DNA of 45,050 bases, from the NCBI GenBank assembly GCA_023129325.1, contig JAGMCI010000024.1:1-45050 (forward strand), in the 5' to 3' direction. Source of the DNA: Caldifarciminota bacterium (GTDB taxonomy: Bacteria; Hydrothermota; UBA3073; JACQXS01; JAGMCI01). The notes below the pieces were generated by a model. It was not told where the DNA came from. It worked only from the letters and a program-made list of their open reading frames with translations, and ran no database searches. This document shows positions 7,454 through 16,019 of this stretch, piece after piece. Each line of letters starts with the position of its first letter. Positions within the stretch are counted from its first letter, which is position 1. Both the position numbers and the translations under genes were made by a program.

Positions 7454-9706
7454 ATGAAAAAGGTAAGGGCTGAGATAGTATTAAAGGGTGTGGTTCAAGG
7501 AGTAGGTTTTAGGCCCTTTGTTCACAGGTTAGCACAAGAGCATAAGCTTACAGGGTTTGTGAGGAATTCATCGGATGGCGTAACAGTTTTTGCTGAGGGC
7601 GAAAGGGAATCCATTGATTTATTTTTTGAGTCTATATCCAAAGAGGCACCCCCACTTGCTATTATTCAAGACAGGTCTCTTAAACTATGCAAGCCTGAAG
7701 GCAGTAAAGAATTTAGGATTAAAGAGAGCAAGGGAGGGAAAGACAAATCTGCAGTCCCTCCTCCTGATGTATCCATTTGCGATTCTTGTCTTAAGGAGCT
7801 TTTTGACCATAATGACAGGAGATACAGGTATCCATTTATAAACTGCACAAGCTGTGGTCCGCGTTTTACGATAATAAAAAACCTTCCTTTTGATAGAGCA
7901 TACACCACGATGAACGAATTTAAAATGTGTTCTGAATGCAACAAGGAATATAATGAGATTACAGACAGGAGGTATCATATACAAACAAATGCATGTGAGA
8001 AATGTGGTCCGGAGGTGAGTTTTATTAAAGATGAAGAGACGATAGGGCAAGGTGAATCTGCGATTAAACTTGCTTCAGAGTGTTTGAAAAATGGCGAAAT
8101 AGTGGTTGTCAAGGGTGCAGGGGGATTTCATTTTATGAGCGATGCTGAGAATGAGAATATGGCGGAAAGGATAAGGACTTTTAAGGGCCGCAAGTTCAAG
8201 CCCATTGCAGTTATGTCTTATTCTCTTTCTGATATAAAGAAATACGCATGGGTATCGGAGGAGGAGGAAAGACTACTTACTTCTCCTGAGCGTCCCATTG
8301 TGCTTTTAAGGAAAAAGGAGCCCTTTTTGCTCGCAAATTCTATAGCTCCTTTTAATCAGTATATAGGGGTAATGCTTCCTTATTTGCCAATTCACTATCT
8401 TCTTTTACATGATTCAGGGCTACTTGCTATTGTGGACACTTCAGGAAATCTGAAAGGCGAACCCCTTATTTACAGGAATGATGAGGCGTTGAAAAAGCTT
8501 TCATCTATGACAAGATATTTTCTTATTCATAACAGGGATATACATATAAGGTGTGATGATTCTGTAGTTAAAATGGTTTCTGGCTTACCTATGAGTTTTA
8601 GGAGGGCAAGGGGATATGTCCCACTTCCGATTAAACTATCCAAAACCACAGAGCCCATTCTTGCAACAGGCGGTGAGATAAAGAATACTTTTTGCATCAC
8701 AAGAAAGAATCTTGCATTCTTGAGTCAGCACATAGGGGATATTAAGAACCTTGATGTTTACGAATTTTACAAGGAAACGATTGAACATTTCAAGTATATT
8801 TTTAAGACAGAGCCTGAGATAATTGCTTATGACCTACATCCAGAATACTTATCAACTAACTTTGTTAAGGAGCTTACGACCTGGAACTCGCATCTCACAA
8901 CTATTGGTATCCAGCATCATCATGCTCATATTGCTTCCTGTATGGCGGAAAATGGGGTGGAAGGGGAAGTGATAGGCATAGCTTTTGATGGAACAGGATA
9001 TGGCACAGATGGCAATGTATGGGGAGGCGAGTTTTTTGTTGGTGGCTATAATGGTTTTAAAAGAACTCATCATCTAAAATATATACCACTTCCCGGAGGT
9101 GACCAAGCGGCTCACCAGCCATGGAGAATGGCGGTCTCTTATTTGGCTCAGGCGTTTGGTGAAGAGGCATTAAGATTTACTAAAAGATGGAGCAGGAGTG
9201 ATTTTATTTACTCTATGATAAAGAAAGGGATAAATTGTCCTCTTGCTTCAAGTATGGGGAGGCTTTTTGATGCAGTATCATCTCTTTTAGGTTTCTGTGA
9301 TATAAACACTTATGAGGGCGAGGCGGCAGTGAGACTTGAAAATCAATGCCATAATGCAAAGGCAGTTCCATATAATTACAAAATAGATGGCTCCGAGATT
9401 GATGTCTCTCCGATGATTCGGGAAATAATGCTCAAAGGCGAAGGAGTTGATAAAATTGCTCAACGCTTTCATCTCACAATAGTGGATATTATTCTTGAGG
9501 TATGCAAAGAGTTAAGGAAAGAATATGGAATAGGCAGAGTGGTGCTTTCTGGTGGAGTATTTCAAAATAAAATAATTATTGAGAAAGCAACAGAATTACT
9601 ACGCAGAAGTAAGTTTAATGTTTTTACTCATTTAAGGGTCCCTCCAAATGATGGTGGACTCTCTTTAGGGCAAGTGGCAATTGCTCAATATAGGATAGAC
9701 AACTAA
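7454..9706 (+). CDS. hypF: Carbamoyltransferase HypF, [NiFe] hydrogenase maturation
   Basis: HypF turns carbamoyl phosphate and ATP into a carbamoyl adenylate and passes the group to HypE, where it becomes the cyanide ligand of the NiFe site. At 750 residues it is full length. The domains in order are: acylphosphatase (GVVQGVGFRPF, about 12-22), two zinc fingers (C109/C112/C131/C134 and C159/C162/C181/C184), a YrdC-like domain (about 195-385), and a Kae1-like domain with HHHAH near 488-492 and FDGTGYGTDGNVWGGEF. It is the first gene of the locus, one base of its stop overlapping the hypD ATG (TAATG). No repeat insertion is obvious. Confidence 0.97.
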   Translation: MKKVRAEIVLKGVVQGVGFRPFVHRLAQEHKLTGFVRNSSDGVTVFAEGERESIDLFFESISKEAPPLAIIQDRSLKLCKPEGSKEFRIKESKGGKDKSAVPPPDVSICDSCLKELFDHNDRRYRYPFINCTSCGPRFTIIKNLPFDRAYTTMNEFKMCSECNKEYNEITDRRYHIQTNACEKCGPEVSFIKDEETIGQGESAIKLASECLKNGEIVVVKGAGGFHFMSDAENENMAERIRTFKGRKFKPIAVMSYSLSDIKKYAWVSEEEERLLTSPERPIVLLRKKEPFLLANSIAPFNQYIGVMLPYLPIHYLLLHDSGLLAIVDTSGNLKGEPLIYRNDEALKKLSSMTRYFLIHNRDIHIRCDDSVVKMVSGLPMSFRRARGYVPLPIKLSKTTEPILATGGEIKNTFCITRKNLAFLSQHIGDIKNLDVYEFYKETIEHFKYIFKTEPEIIAYDLHPEYLSTNFVKELTTWNSHLTTIGIQHHHAHIASCMAENGVEGEVIGIAFDGTGYGTDGNVWGGEFFVGGYNGFKRTHHLKYIPLPGGDQAAHQPWRMAVSYLAQAFGEEALRFTKRWSRSDFIYSMIKKGINCPLASSMGRLFDAVSSLLGFCDINTYEGEAAVRLENQCHNAKAVPYNYKIDGSEIDVSPMIREIMLKGEGVDKIAQRFHLTIVDIILEVCKELRKEYGIGRVVLSGGVFQNKIIIEKATELLRRSKFNVFTHLRVPPNDGGLSLGQVAIAQYRIDN

Positions 9707-10791
9707 TGATGAAGTTTGTTGACGAATTTCAAGACAAAGAAATTGCTCAAGGGCTGATTAAGGAAATAGAAAACCTTTCATTAAGGGATGTTACAATTAT
9801 GGAGGTATGCGGCACGCACACTATGGAGATTGGCAGATTTGGGATAAGGTCATTATTGCCTCAAGAGGTAAGGGTGATTGCTGGTCCGGGCTGTCCTGTT
9901 TGTGTTGCGCCACAGAAGGTGATTGACCAAGCAATTAAACTTGCTGAGGTGGCTACAATAGTTACTTATGGTGATATGTATAGAGTGCCTGGTTCTTATT
10001 CTTCATTACAAAAAGAGAAAGCGAAAGGCAGGGACATAAGGGTAGTCTATTCTGCCCTTGATGCTCTCCAGATAGCAGAGAAGGAGACTGAGAAAGAAAT
10101 AGTTTTTCTTGCTATTGGATTTGAGACCACTGTTCCTGCCACTGGTTCTCTGATGCTTACAGCAAAGAGGAAGGAGATTCATAACTTTTCAATACTATGT
10201 GCTCATAGACTGATACCACCAGCTATGATAGCTTTATCTGATGGAGAACTAAATGTAGACGGCTATCTTTGTCCGGGGCATGTTTCAGTCATTATAGGAG
10301 AGAAGCCTTATGAGCCTATTGCAGAGAGGTTTCATATTCCCTGTGTGATAGCAGGCTTTGAGCCAATTGACATACTGATGGGGATATATTTATTACTTGG
10401 TCAAATTAAGGATAACAGGGCTGAAGTAGAGAATGGCTATAAAAGGGCTGTAAGGCCGGAAGGCAATTTAGAGGCACAAGCTCTTATAGCGAGAGTATTC
10501 AGGACAGTAGATTCAGAGTGGCGTGGTTTGGGCGAACTTCCTGCGAGTGGTTTGGCTTTAAGAGAGGAATTTAAGGAGTTTGACGCTGAACAAAAATTTA
10601 ATATAGAAATAGAGTTGCCAAAAGAAAATCCAGACTGTATATGTGGCGAGATACTCAAAGGATTAAGAACGCCACCCGAATGCACTAATTTTGGGAGAAT
10701 CTGCACGCCAGACGAACCAATTGGTCCCTGTATGGTCTCTTCTGAGGGGACTTGTGCGGCGTATTATAAATATCAGTTAAGAAGGTTGTAA
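9706..10791 (+). CDS. hypD: Hydrogenase Fe(CN)2CO assembly protein HypD
   Basis: HypD is the scaffold, with HypC, on which iron receives CN and CO ligands. The 361-residue protein carries the key cysteine in EVCGTHTMEIGRFG (C35), the GPGCPVCVAP pair (C63, C66), and a C-terminal cysteine set (CICGEI, PPECTNFGRICTP, GPCMVSSEGTCAAYY) that binds a [4Fe-4S] cluster. Two ATG codons, 9706 and 9709, are possible; the first overlaps the hypF stop. HypC, its partner, is not in this window, so it must be encoded elsewhere. Confidence 0.97.
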   Translation: MMKFVDEFQDKEIAQGLIKEIENLSLRDVTIMEVCGTHTMEIGRFGIRSLLPQEVRVIAGPGCPVCVAPQKVIDQAIKLAEVATIVTYGDMYRVPGSYSSLQKEKAKGRDIRVVYSALDALQIAEKETEKEIVFLAIGFETTVPATGSLMLTAKRKEIHNFSILCAHRLIPPAMIALSDGELNVDGYLCPGHVSVIIGEKPYEPIAERFHIPCVIAGFEPIDILMGIYLLLGQIKDNRAEVENGYKRAVRPEGNLEAQALIARVFRTVDSEWRGLGELPASGLALREEFKEFDAEQKFNIEIELPKENPDCICGEILKGLRTPPECTNFGRICTPDEPIGPCMVSSEGTCAAYYKYQLRRL

Positions 10792-10812
10792 AAGCATTTA
10801 GATAGGGATATA

Positions 10813-11811
10813 ATGGATAACGGAAACATATTTCTTGCACATGGCGCAGGAGGGAAGCTGCAAGCTGAACTCATACATAACTTTATACTTAAATATTTCG
10901 GTAATCCTGTGCTAAATTTGCTTGAGGACTCAGCTGTCATTGAAAAAAGTATTGCATTTACTACAGATAGCTATGTAGTTAAACCGATATTTTTTCCGGG
11001 AGGAGATATTGGGAAGCTTGCGGTCAGCGGGACTGTCAATGATTTGCTCTGCAGTGGAGCTACGCCACGATACCTTAGCTTATCGCTCATTATTGAAGAG
11101 GGATTTTCATTTAAGAAGCTTGATACTATATTACGCTCTGCCAAATGTGAGGCAGGGGGGGCAGGAGTGGATATTGTGTGTGGAGACATAAAGGTTGTTG
11201 GAAAAGGTGAGCTTGACGAAATATTCATAAATACATCAGGCGTGGGCATTATAAATGGGGAGGCGCTTTCCATAAAAAAGATAGCACCTGGCGACAGAGT
11301 GATTGTAACAGGTAGTATCGGGGACCATGGGATAAGCATACTTTTAAAAAGAGAGGGGCTTAAATTTGGCACCTCCCTTATAAGTGACTGTGCATCACTT
11401 ACCGGGCTTGCTGAATCTATTCTTAAGCCAGCTTACGAAGTGCATTACTTTAGAGACCCCACGAGAGGGGGACTTGGAGGCGTTTTAGCAGAGATAGCAA
11501 ATAGCACAGGACTTGGGATAGAGATTGAAGAGGAGAAGCTTCCGATAAAAGAAGATGTAAGAGGAGCGTCTGAACTTCTTGGCATAGACCCACTTTATAG
11601 TGCAAATGAGGGCAGGTTTGTGGTATTTGTTCCAGAAGACCATTCACAAGAAGTGCTAAATGTCATAAGGGAAGATAAATTTGGGCGTGAGGCTGAGATT
11701 ATTGGTGAAGTTGGAGAGACAAATCCTTCTACTTGTGTCCTTTTGACAAAGATAGGAGGGAAAAGAATCATAGATTTACCAAGGGGAGAGCTTCTTCCCA
11801 GGATATGTTAG
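10813..11811 (+). CDS. hypE: Carbamoyl-phosphate-adduct dehydratase HypE
   Basis: HypE takes the carbamoyl group from HypF onto its C-terminal cysteine and dehydrates it with ATP to a thiocyanate that donates CN to HypD. The PurM-like fold signature is clear: an N-terminal AHGAGGK, a DSAVIE strand, FTTDSYVV, GDIGKLAVSGTVNDL, then GDRVIVTGSIGDHG. The product ends PRIC with the acceptor cysteine as the last residue, as in all HypE. It lies 21 nt after hypD and 4 nt before the next gene, so it is co-transcribed with the hydrogenase. Confidence 0.97.
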   Translation: MDNGNIFLAHGAGGKLQAELIHNFILKYFGNPVLNLLEDSAVIEKSIAFTTDSYVVKPIFFPGGDIGKLAVSGTVNDLLCSGATPRYLSLSLIIEEGFSFKKLDTILRSAKCEAGGAGVDIVCGDIKVVGKGELDEIFINTSGVGIINGEALSIKKIAPGDRVIVTGSIGDHGISILLKREGLKFGTSLISDCASLTGLAESILKPAYEVHYFRDPTRGGLGGVLAEIANSTGLGIEIEEEKLPIKEDVRGASELLGIDPLYSANEGRFVVFVPEDHSQEVLNVIREDKFGREAEIIGEVGETNPSTCVLLTKIGGKRIIDLPRGELLPRIC

Positions 11812-11815
11812 GATT

Positions 11816-12754
11816 ATGGAAACTAAGTTTATATCTAAGGATAAGATAAAACAGTTTATAGATAATTTGGAAGGGGATGTATTTATTCCACAAGAAAAGG
11901 AAGATTTCTTTTCTTGGCAAAAGTATCCTTGCAATTTTTCTCTCAGAGGCTTCAGGACTATTTTACCTCCTAAATTTTTCTTTTATAGTCCTCAGGAGGT
12001 TCTCAAAGAGAAGGAAATTGTTAAGAGAACAGTGGTTGGGATAAAAGCCTGTGATTTAAAGGGGGTTTTGTTCTTGAAAAAAGTTTTTAAAGAAGGAGAC
12101 TTTGTTGACCCATTTTTTAGAGACGATATTTTAATAATCTCTTCTGACTGCACCGAGCTACATAAGAATTGTTTCTGTTCTCTTTTAGGAGATAACCCAT
12201 ATCCAGAGAAAGGGTTTGACCTGAATTTATCAGAGGTAAAAGATGGATTTATAGTTGAAATAGGGAGTGACAGAGGGAAGAAATTAGTAGAGGAGAATGA
12301 GGGGCTCTTCTCTTCTGTTGAACCTGAAGGACTTGAGGAGAGGAAACAAAGGAGAGATGCTTTAAGAAAAGAAATAAAGGGTGAGAAAATAGATTTTGAT
12401 GGGAAAGAGGTAAAATCTGAAAAGATTACTGATGAGATAAAGAAGTGTGTATCTTGCACGGCTTGCACAATCGTTTGTCCATCTTGTTTCTGTTTTTTGC
12501 TTGACGAGAAAAGTGATTTTGAGAAGATTCGTTTTTGGGATTCCTGTCAATATCCCGGATATGCTCGTGTAGCAGGAGGGGCAAATCCAAGGAAAGAACT
12601 TGACAAAAGGTTTATTCATAGGGTAAAATGTAAATTTGAATATTCACCTGAGAGATTTGGTTCAAGAGGATGCTTTGGTTGCGGGAGATGTATCTCTGGT
12701 TGTCTTGGGGGGATAAATTTTAAAGATGTCCTGTTAAGATTAGTGGAGAAATGA
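11816..12754 (+). CDS. Sulfhydrogenase/AsrA-type beta subunit, [4Fe-4S] protein
   Basis: A 312-residue iron-sulfur protein of the family of the cytoplasmic sulfhydrogenase beta subunit (HydB/HyhB) and anaerobic sulfite reductase subunit A. The family core is visible: VGIKACDLKGVLFL, a DPFFRDD strand, SSDCTELHKNCFCS, then two C-terminal cluster motifs beginning at C211 (CVSCTACTIVCPSC) and C286 (CFGCGRCISGC). In that family it passes electrons between the flavin subunit and the hydrogenase. Here the flavin partner follows directly, while the catalytic part is a membrane group 4 enzyme rather than a soluble group 3 one, an unusual pairing. Confidence 0.88.
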   Translation: METKFISKDKIKQFIDNLEGDVFIPQEKEDFFSWQKYPCNFSLRGFRTILPPKFFFYSPQEVLKEKEIVKRTVVGIKACDLKGVLFLKKVFKEGDFVDPFFRDDILIISSDCTELHKNCFCSLLGDNPYPEKGFDLNLSEVKDGFIVEIGSDRGKKLVEENEGLFSSVEPEGLEERKQRRDALRKEIKGEKIDFDGKEVKSEKITDEIKKCVSCTACTIVCPSCFCFLLDEKSDFEKIRFWDSCQYPGYARVAGGANPRKELDKRFIHRVKCKFEYSPERFGSRGCFGCGRCISGCLGGINFKDVLLRLVEK

Positions 12755-12768
12755 GAAGTAATATTAAA

Positions 12769-12914
12769 AAGCAAATATCAAAAGTCAAAAATACAAATCA
12801 AAAATTTAAAATCCTAAATTCGAAATCCGAAGTTCTAAATGTGTTTGAAACATTAGGATTTGAAATTTGTTTAGGATTGAGAGATTAGAATTTAGAGTTT
12901 TTACATTTTAATAT
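12769..12914. repeat. Family B/C repeat between the diaphorase genes
   Basis: An AT-rich inverted repeat fills the gap. It opens with AAATATCAAAAGTCAAAAA (family C words), then family B words AAATCCTAAATTCGAAATCC with complements GAAATTTGTTTAGGATT and TTAGAATTTAGAG. TAATAT occurs at both edges (12769-12774, 12909-12914), the right copy covering the start of the next gene; this may be a target duplication but is low complexity. Confidence 0.65.
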
Positions 12915-13725
12915 GCCTATGGTTAATCCATATAAGCCTGTAAAAGCAAAGTTAAAGAAGATAGTGGATGAGACGCCTAATATAAAGACATTTACACTTG
13001 TTCTTGAAGAGCAAATGGAGTTTAAAACAGGGCAGTTTGTCCAATTCACTGTTCCTGAGGTTGGGGAAGCTCCATTTACGCCATCTTCTTCCCCTTATGT
13101 TAAAGACCAGATGGAGATAACAATTATGAGTGCAGGAAGGGTGACTGAAGCAATTCATTCTTTAAAAGAGGGTGATACTGTTGGCATAAGGGGACCGCTT
13201 GGGAAGGGTTATCCACTTGAAGAGTTTAAAGGCAAAGAGGTTTTAATTTTAGGGGGTGGTGTAGGGATGGCTCCTTTGAGGTCTTTGCTTTTAACACTCA
13301 TAGCACAGAAGAAGGATTTTAAGCGTATCCTCTTATTATATGGTGCCAAGACTCCTCAAGATATTATATACAAGGGACAATTTGCTGATTGGAGAAAAGA
13401 GGGAGTTGAGATTCATCGTTCTGTGGATAATGGAGATGAGGATTGGAAGGAAAAAGTTGGAGTTGTAACAGTATTGCTTGATGATGTGAAATTGGGCAAA
13501 GAGGTAGTTATAATTTGTGGACCTCCGATAATGATGAAGTTTGGGACTTTAAGTGTTCTTGAAATGGGATACAAGCCCGAAAACATTTATTTATCAATGG
13601 AAAAGAATATGTCTTGTGGGATTGGTAAATGTGGGCATTGTGCATTAGGTCATTATTTTGTTTGTAAGGATGGACCTGTGTTTAAATATTCAGAGATAAA
13701 GGATATTGAAGGGATATGGGATTAG
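12913..13725 (+). CDS. Sulfhydrogenase/AsrB-type gamma subunit, FAD/NAD(P)-binding reductase
   Basis: A 270-residue ferredoxin-NADP-reductase-like diaphorase of the HydG/HyhG/AsrB family, which exchanges electrons with NAD(P)H. An FAD-binding barrel (TGQFVQFTVP, then PFTPSSSP) is followed by the nucleotide-binding GGGVGMAPLRSLL and IICGPPIMM. A C-terminal [2Fe-2S]-type cysteine set follows (SCGIGKCGHCALG ... FVCKDGPVF). The start ATG at 12913 has no strong Shine-Dalgarno and abuts the repeat. It overlaps the next gene by 10 nt. Together with the beta subunit it should give the membrane hydrogenase a direct NAD(P)H port; this is inferred from gene order. Confidence 0.9.
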   Translation: MPMVNPYKPVKAKLKKIVDETPNIKTFTLVLEEQMEFKTGQFVQFTVPEVGEAPFTPSSSPYVKDQMEITIMSAGRVTEAIHSLKEGDTVGIRGPLGKGYPLEEFKGKEVLILGGGVGMAPLRSLLLTLIAQKKDFKRILLLYGAKTPQDIIYKGQFADWRKEGVEIHRSVDNGDEDWKEKVGVVTVLLDDVKLGKEVVIICGPPIMMKFGTLSVLEMGYKPENIYLSMEKNMSCGIGKCGHCALGHYFVCKDGPVFKYSEIKDIEGIWD

Positions 13726-14162
13726 AAAATCAAAAATCAAAAATCAAATATCAAATATTGATTGATTTGGAAAAGATATATGAGGGGGAATTTGTCCCTG
13801 CTTGTAATGAATTAAAGTCTTTAATTGAGAAGGGGATAAGGCGAGCAATTTGCAGGCATTGTGAAGAAGCCACTTGTGTAGAGAGTTGTCCTCAGGATGC
13901 ACTTAAAAAGGAAAATGGAGATTTAAAAAGGGCTAATTTTTTGTGCACTGGGTGCAAAACCTGTTTACTCGCTTGCCCATTTGGCGTGAATATTGATGAG
14001 ATTGTAGAGTATAAAGTCGGACCCTTAAAGGAGTTTATAAAAGGGTGTCCTTATATAGAAGAAGGCAAGTTTAAGGAATCAGAAGGGATAGTTAAAATCG
14101 AGGAAAATGTTTTTGTAAAGGGAGTCAACTGGAAGAAACAATTAGGGATGTTTAATGTGTAA
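13716..14162 (+). CDS. HycB/CooF-like ferredoxin with two [4Fe-4S] clusters
   Basis: A 148-residue electron-transfer protein with two four-cysteine sets, C46/C49/C54/C58 and C77/C80/C83/C87 (CRHCEEATCVESCP and CTGCKTCLLACPFG). It probably wires the diaphorase pair to the membrane hydrogenase. The N-terminus is odd: the first dozen residues (MGLENQKSKIKYQI) are encoded by family C repeat words (AAAATCAAAAATCAAA). The natural protein likely began near ILIDLEKIYEG and the repeat has donated a new start that overlaps the upstream gene by 10 nt. Confidence 0.88.
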   Translation: MGLENQKSKIKYQILIDLEKIYEGEFVPACNELKSLIEKGIRRAICRHCEEATCVESCPQDALKKENGDLKRANFLCTGCKTCLLACPFGVNIDEIVEYKVGPLKEFIKGCPYIEEGKFKESEGIVKIEENVFVKGVNWKKQLGMFNV

Positions 14163-14254
14163 TGTTAAATGTGAAATGTGTGAGATGTGGAATGTTAAAT
14201 GCAAAAAGCAGTGGGAACATAAAACATTATAACATTCAACATTAAACAAATGAA
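14163..14254. repeat. AATGTTAAATGTGAAATG-type repeat
   Basis: The 92-bp gap consists of AATGTTAAATGTGAAATG and AATGTTAAATGC words on the left and their rough complements (ACATTATAACATTCAAC, ATTAAAC) on the right, an imperfect inverted repeat. No coding signal is present, and it breaks up an otherwise tightly packed operon. Confidence 0.6.
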
Positions 14255-15160
14255 ATGATTTTATTTTATTATTTAGTGTTCCCGGGATTTTTAGCCACAT
14301 TTATATTAGGGGGCATTGCTTCATGGATAGAGAGGAAGCTTACCGCCAGAATTCAGGCAAGGGTGGGACCACCATTTTTACAGCCCTTTTATGATATAAG
14401 AAAACTCTTTATAAAGGAGGTAACTATTCCAGAAAACTCTGTTAGGTCTATCTTTATGGCTTCTCCAATAATAAGTTTTGCATCAGTAAGTATAGTAGCA
14501 ACGATTGTAGGACTCAATCTTGTAAATCCTAATTACAGTTTTAATGGAGACTTGATTGTTTGTGTTTATCTTCTGCTCATACCTTCTTTATGTTTAATTC
14601 TTGGGAGTGGAGCAGCGGGAAATCCTTTATCTTCAATTGGTGCATCTCGTGAGATGAAGCTTGTTCTTTCTTACGAACTTGCTTTCTGGACTTGTTTAGC
14701 TGTTCCAATGATAAAAACTAATGAAATAAGACTTATTAGCTTAATGGAGTTTCAAGCACAAAATGGAGCAATAGCCAGTTCGTTATCTGGAATTATTGCA
14801 TTTATAATCACAATAATTTGTATGCAGGCAAAATTAGGAAAAGTGCCTTTTGATATTCCTGAGGCGGAGACTGAACTCGCGGGTGGGGCATATATTGAGT
14901 ATTCTGGGCCACTTTTAGGATTTTTTAAAATCACTCAATATATGATGCTTGTGATTCTACCCGTTTTTCTTCTGCAAATTTTCTGGGGACCAATTAATTC
15001 TTGGGTAAGTATCTTAAAATACCTGGTTTTACTTGTTGTAATAATTCTTTTAGAAAACACAAATCCAAGATTGAAGATAAAACAGGCAGTTAAGACTTTG
15101 TGGTTTGGGCTATTTCCTGTTGCAGTGGTAAGCATAATACTTGCAGTATTAGGACTATGA
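14255..15160 (+). CDS. Complex-I-like membrane subunit (NuoH/MbhM/EchB type)
   Basis: This is the proton-channel-linked membrane arm subunit that anchors the hydrogenase module. The 301-residue product has about eight hydrophobic segments. The signature cytoplasmic loop of the NuoH family, SWIERKLTARIQARVGPP followed by FYDIRKLFIKE, lies at about 22-52, and FDIPEAETELAGGAYIEYSG marks the conserved acidic loop in the second half. It overlaps the next gene by 4 nt (ATGA). In P. furiosus Mbh the equivalent is MbhM. Confidence 0.93.
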   Translation: MILFYYLVFPGFLATFILGGIASWIERKLTARIQARVGPPFLQPFYDIRKLFIKEVTIPENSVRSIFMASPIISFASVSIVATIVGLNLVNPNYSFNGDLIVCVYLLLIPSLCLILGSGAAGNPLSSIGASREMKLVLSYELAFWTCLAVPMIKTNEIRLISLMEFQAQNGAIASSLSGIIAFIITIICMQAKLGKVPFDIPEAETELAGGAYIEYSGPLLGFFKITQYMMLVILPVFLLQIFWGPINSWVSILKYLVLLVVIILLENTNPRLKIKQAVKTLWFGLFPVAVVSIILAVLGL

Positions 15161-15573
15161 ATAAGGGTAAAATTTTATCTCGTTCAATTTGGGTATTTCA
15201 TTTTTGTAGCGGCTCTTGCAATAATTGTGATATTGAGATTTTAGATGCGTTGACCCCAAGATTTGACCTTGAGAGGTTTGGGATAAAGCTTGTAGGGTCA
15301 ATAAAACATGCTGATTGTATGTTAGTCACTGGGATGATAAATAAGAAGGGTGCCACAAGGCTTAAGTTTCTTTATGATATAGCCCCAAAGCCACTTGCGG
15401 TTGTGGCAATTGGAGCCTGTGCATGTTCAGGAGGGATTTTTGAACCCTCTTACTATACTTATGGGCCTGTTGATAAGATTATTCCTGTAGATGCTTATAT
15501 TCCAGGATGTCCTGCCAGACCTGAGGCACTGATTGATGGAATCGTTAAAGTAGTTAAGAAATTAAGCACATAA
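15157..15573 (+). CDS. Hydrogenase small subunit (NuoB/MbhJ type)
   Basis: This subunit carries the [4Fe-4S] cluster closest to the NiFe site. The start is ATG 15157, overlapping the previous stop as ATGA; the frame extends further upstream but lies inside the NuoH-like gene. The product is 138 residues. Cluster ligands are visible as C21/C24 (SCNNCDIE), C88 (IGACACSGG) and C118 (IPGCPARPE), the group 4 pattern with a single cluster. Its stop overlaps the next ATG by one base (TAATG). Confidence 0.94.
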   Translation: MNKGKILSRSIWVFHFCSGSCNNCDIEILDALTPRFDLERFGIKLVGSIKHADCMLVTGMINKKGATRLKFLYDIAPKPLAVVAIGACACSGGIFEPSYYTYGPVDKIIPVDAYIPGCPARPEALIDGIVKVVKKLST

Positions 15574-16019
15574 TGGAAAATAAGATAAAAGAGAGATTGG
15601 GAAATAGAGTTGTGAATTGGGAGAAGAAGAACGAACGGAGATATTATATTGAAATTAAAAAAGAAGATGTAGAAGAAGTAACGCAAATTCTATTCAAAGA
15701 GTTAGGACTTAGATTTTCTATTGCAAGTGGAATAGATACAATAGATAATTTTGAAATTTTATATCATTTTTCAGCTGATAATGAAGATAAGTTTTTTTCA
15801 TTAAGAGTAAAAATTTCAAAGGAAAAGCCAGAAATTCACTCTATATCAAAGATTATAACAGCTGCTAAATGGATTGAGAGAGAGATATGGGAGCTTTTAG
15901 GGATAAATTTTATAGGACACCCGGGGTTAGAGAGACTTATTTTAACAGAGGATTGGCCAAAAGGGGTATGTCCATTAAGAAAGGATTTTACAAATGAACA
16001 AAGACCAGAAAAAGCGTAA
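15573..16019 (+). CDS. Complex-I 30-kDa-like subunit (NuoC/MbhK type)
   Basis: A 148-residue accessory subunit that bridges the small and large hydrogenase subunits. The conserved C-terminal part is clear: SKIITAAKWIEREIWELLGI, GHPGLERLILTEDWP, then PLRKDF. It has no cofactor motif, as usual for the family. It overlaps the large-subunit gene by 26 nt, longer than other overlaps in this operon, which suggests translational coupling of the two subunits. Confidence 0.92.
   Translation: MENKIKERLGNRVVNWEKKNERRYYIEIKKEDVEEVTQILFKELGLRFSIASGIDTIDNFEILYHFSADNEDKFFSLRVKISKEKPEIHSISKIITAAKWIEREIWELLGINFIGHPGLERLILTEDWPKGVCPLRKDFTNEQRPEKA

Noticed and set aside
15100-15156. Longer start for the NuoB-like subunit
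   Set aside because: It lies inside the NuoH-like gene; ATG 15157 gives the normal family N-terminus and a standard ATGA overlap.
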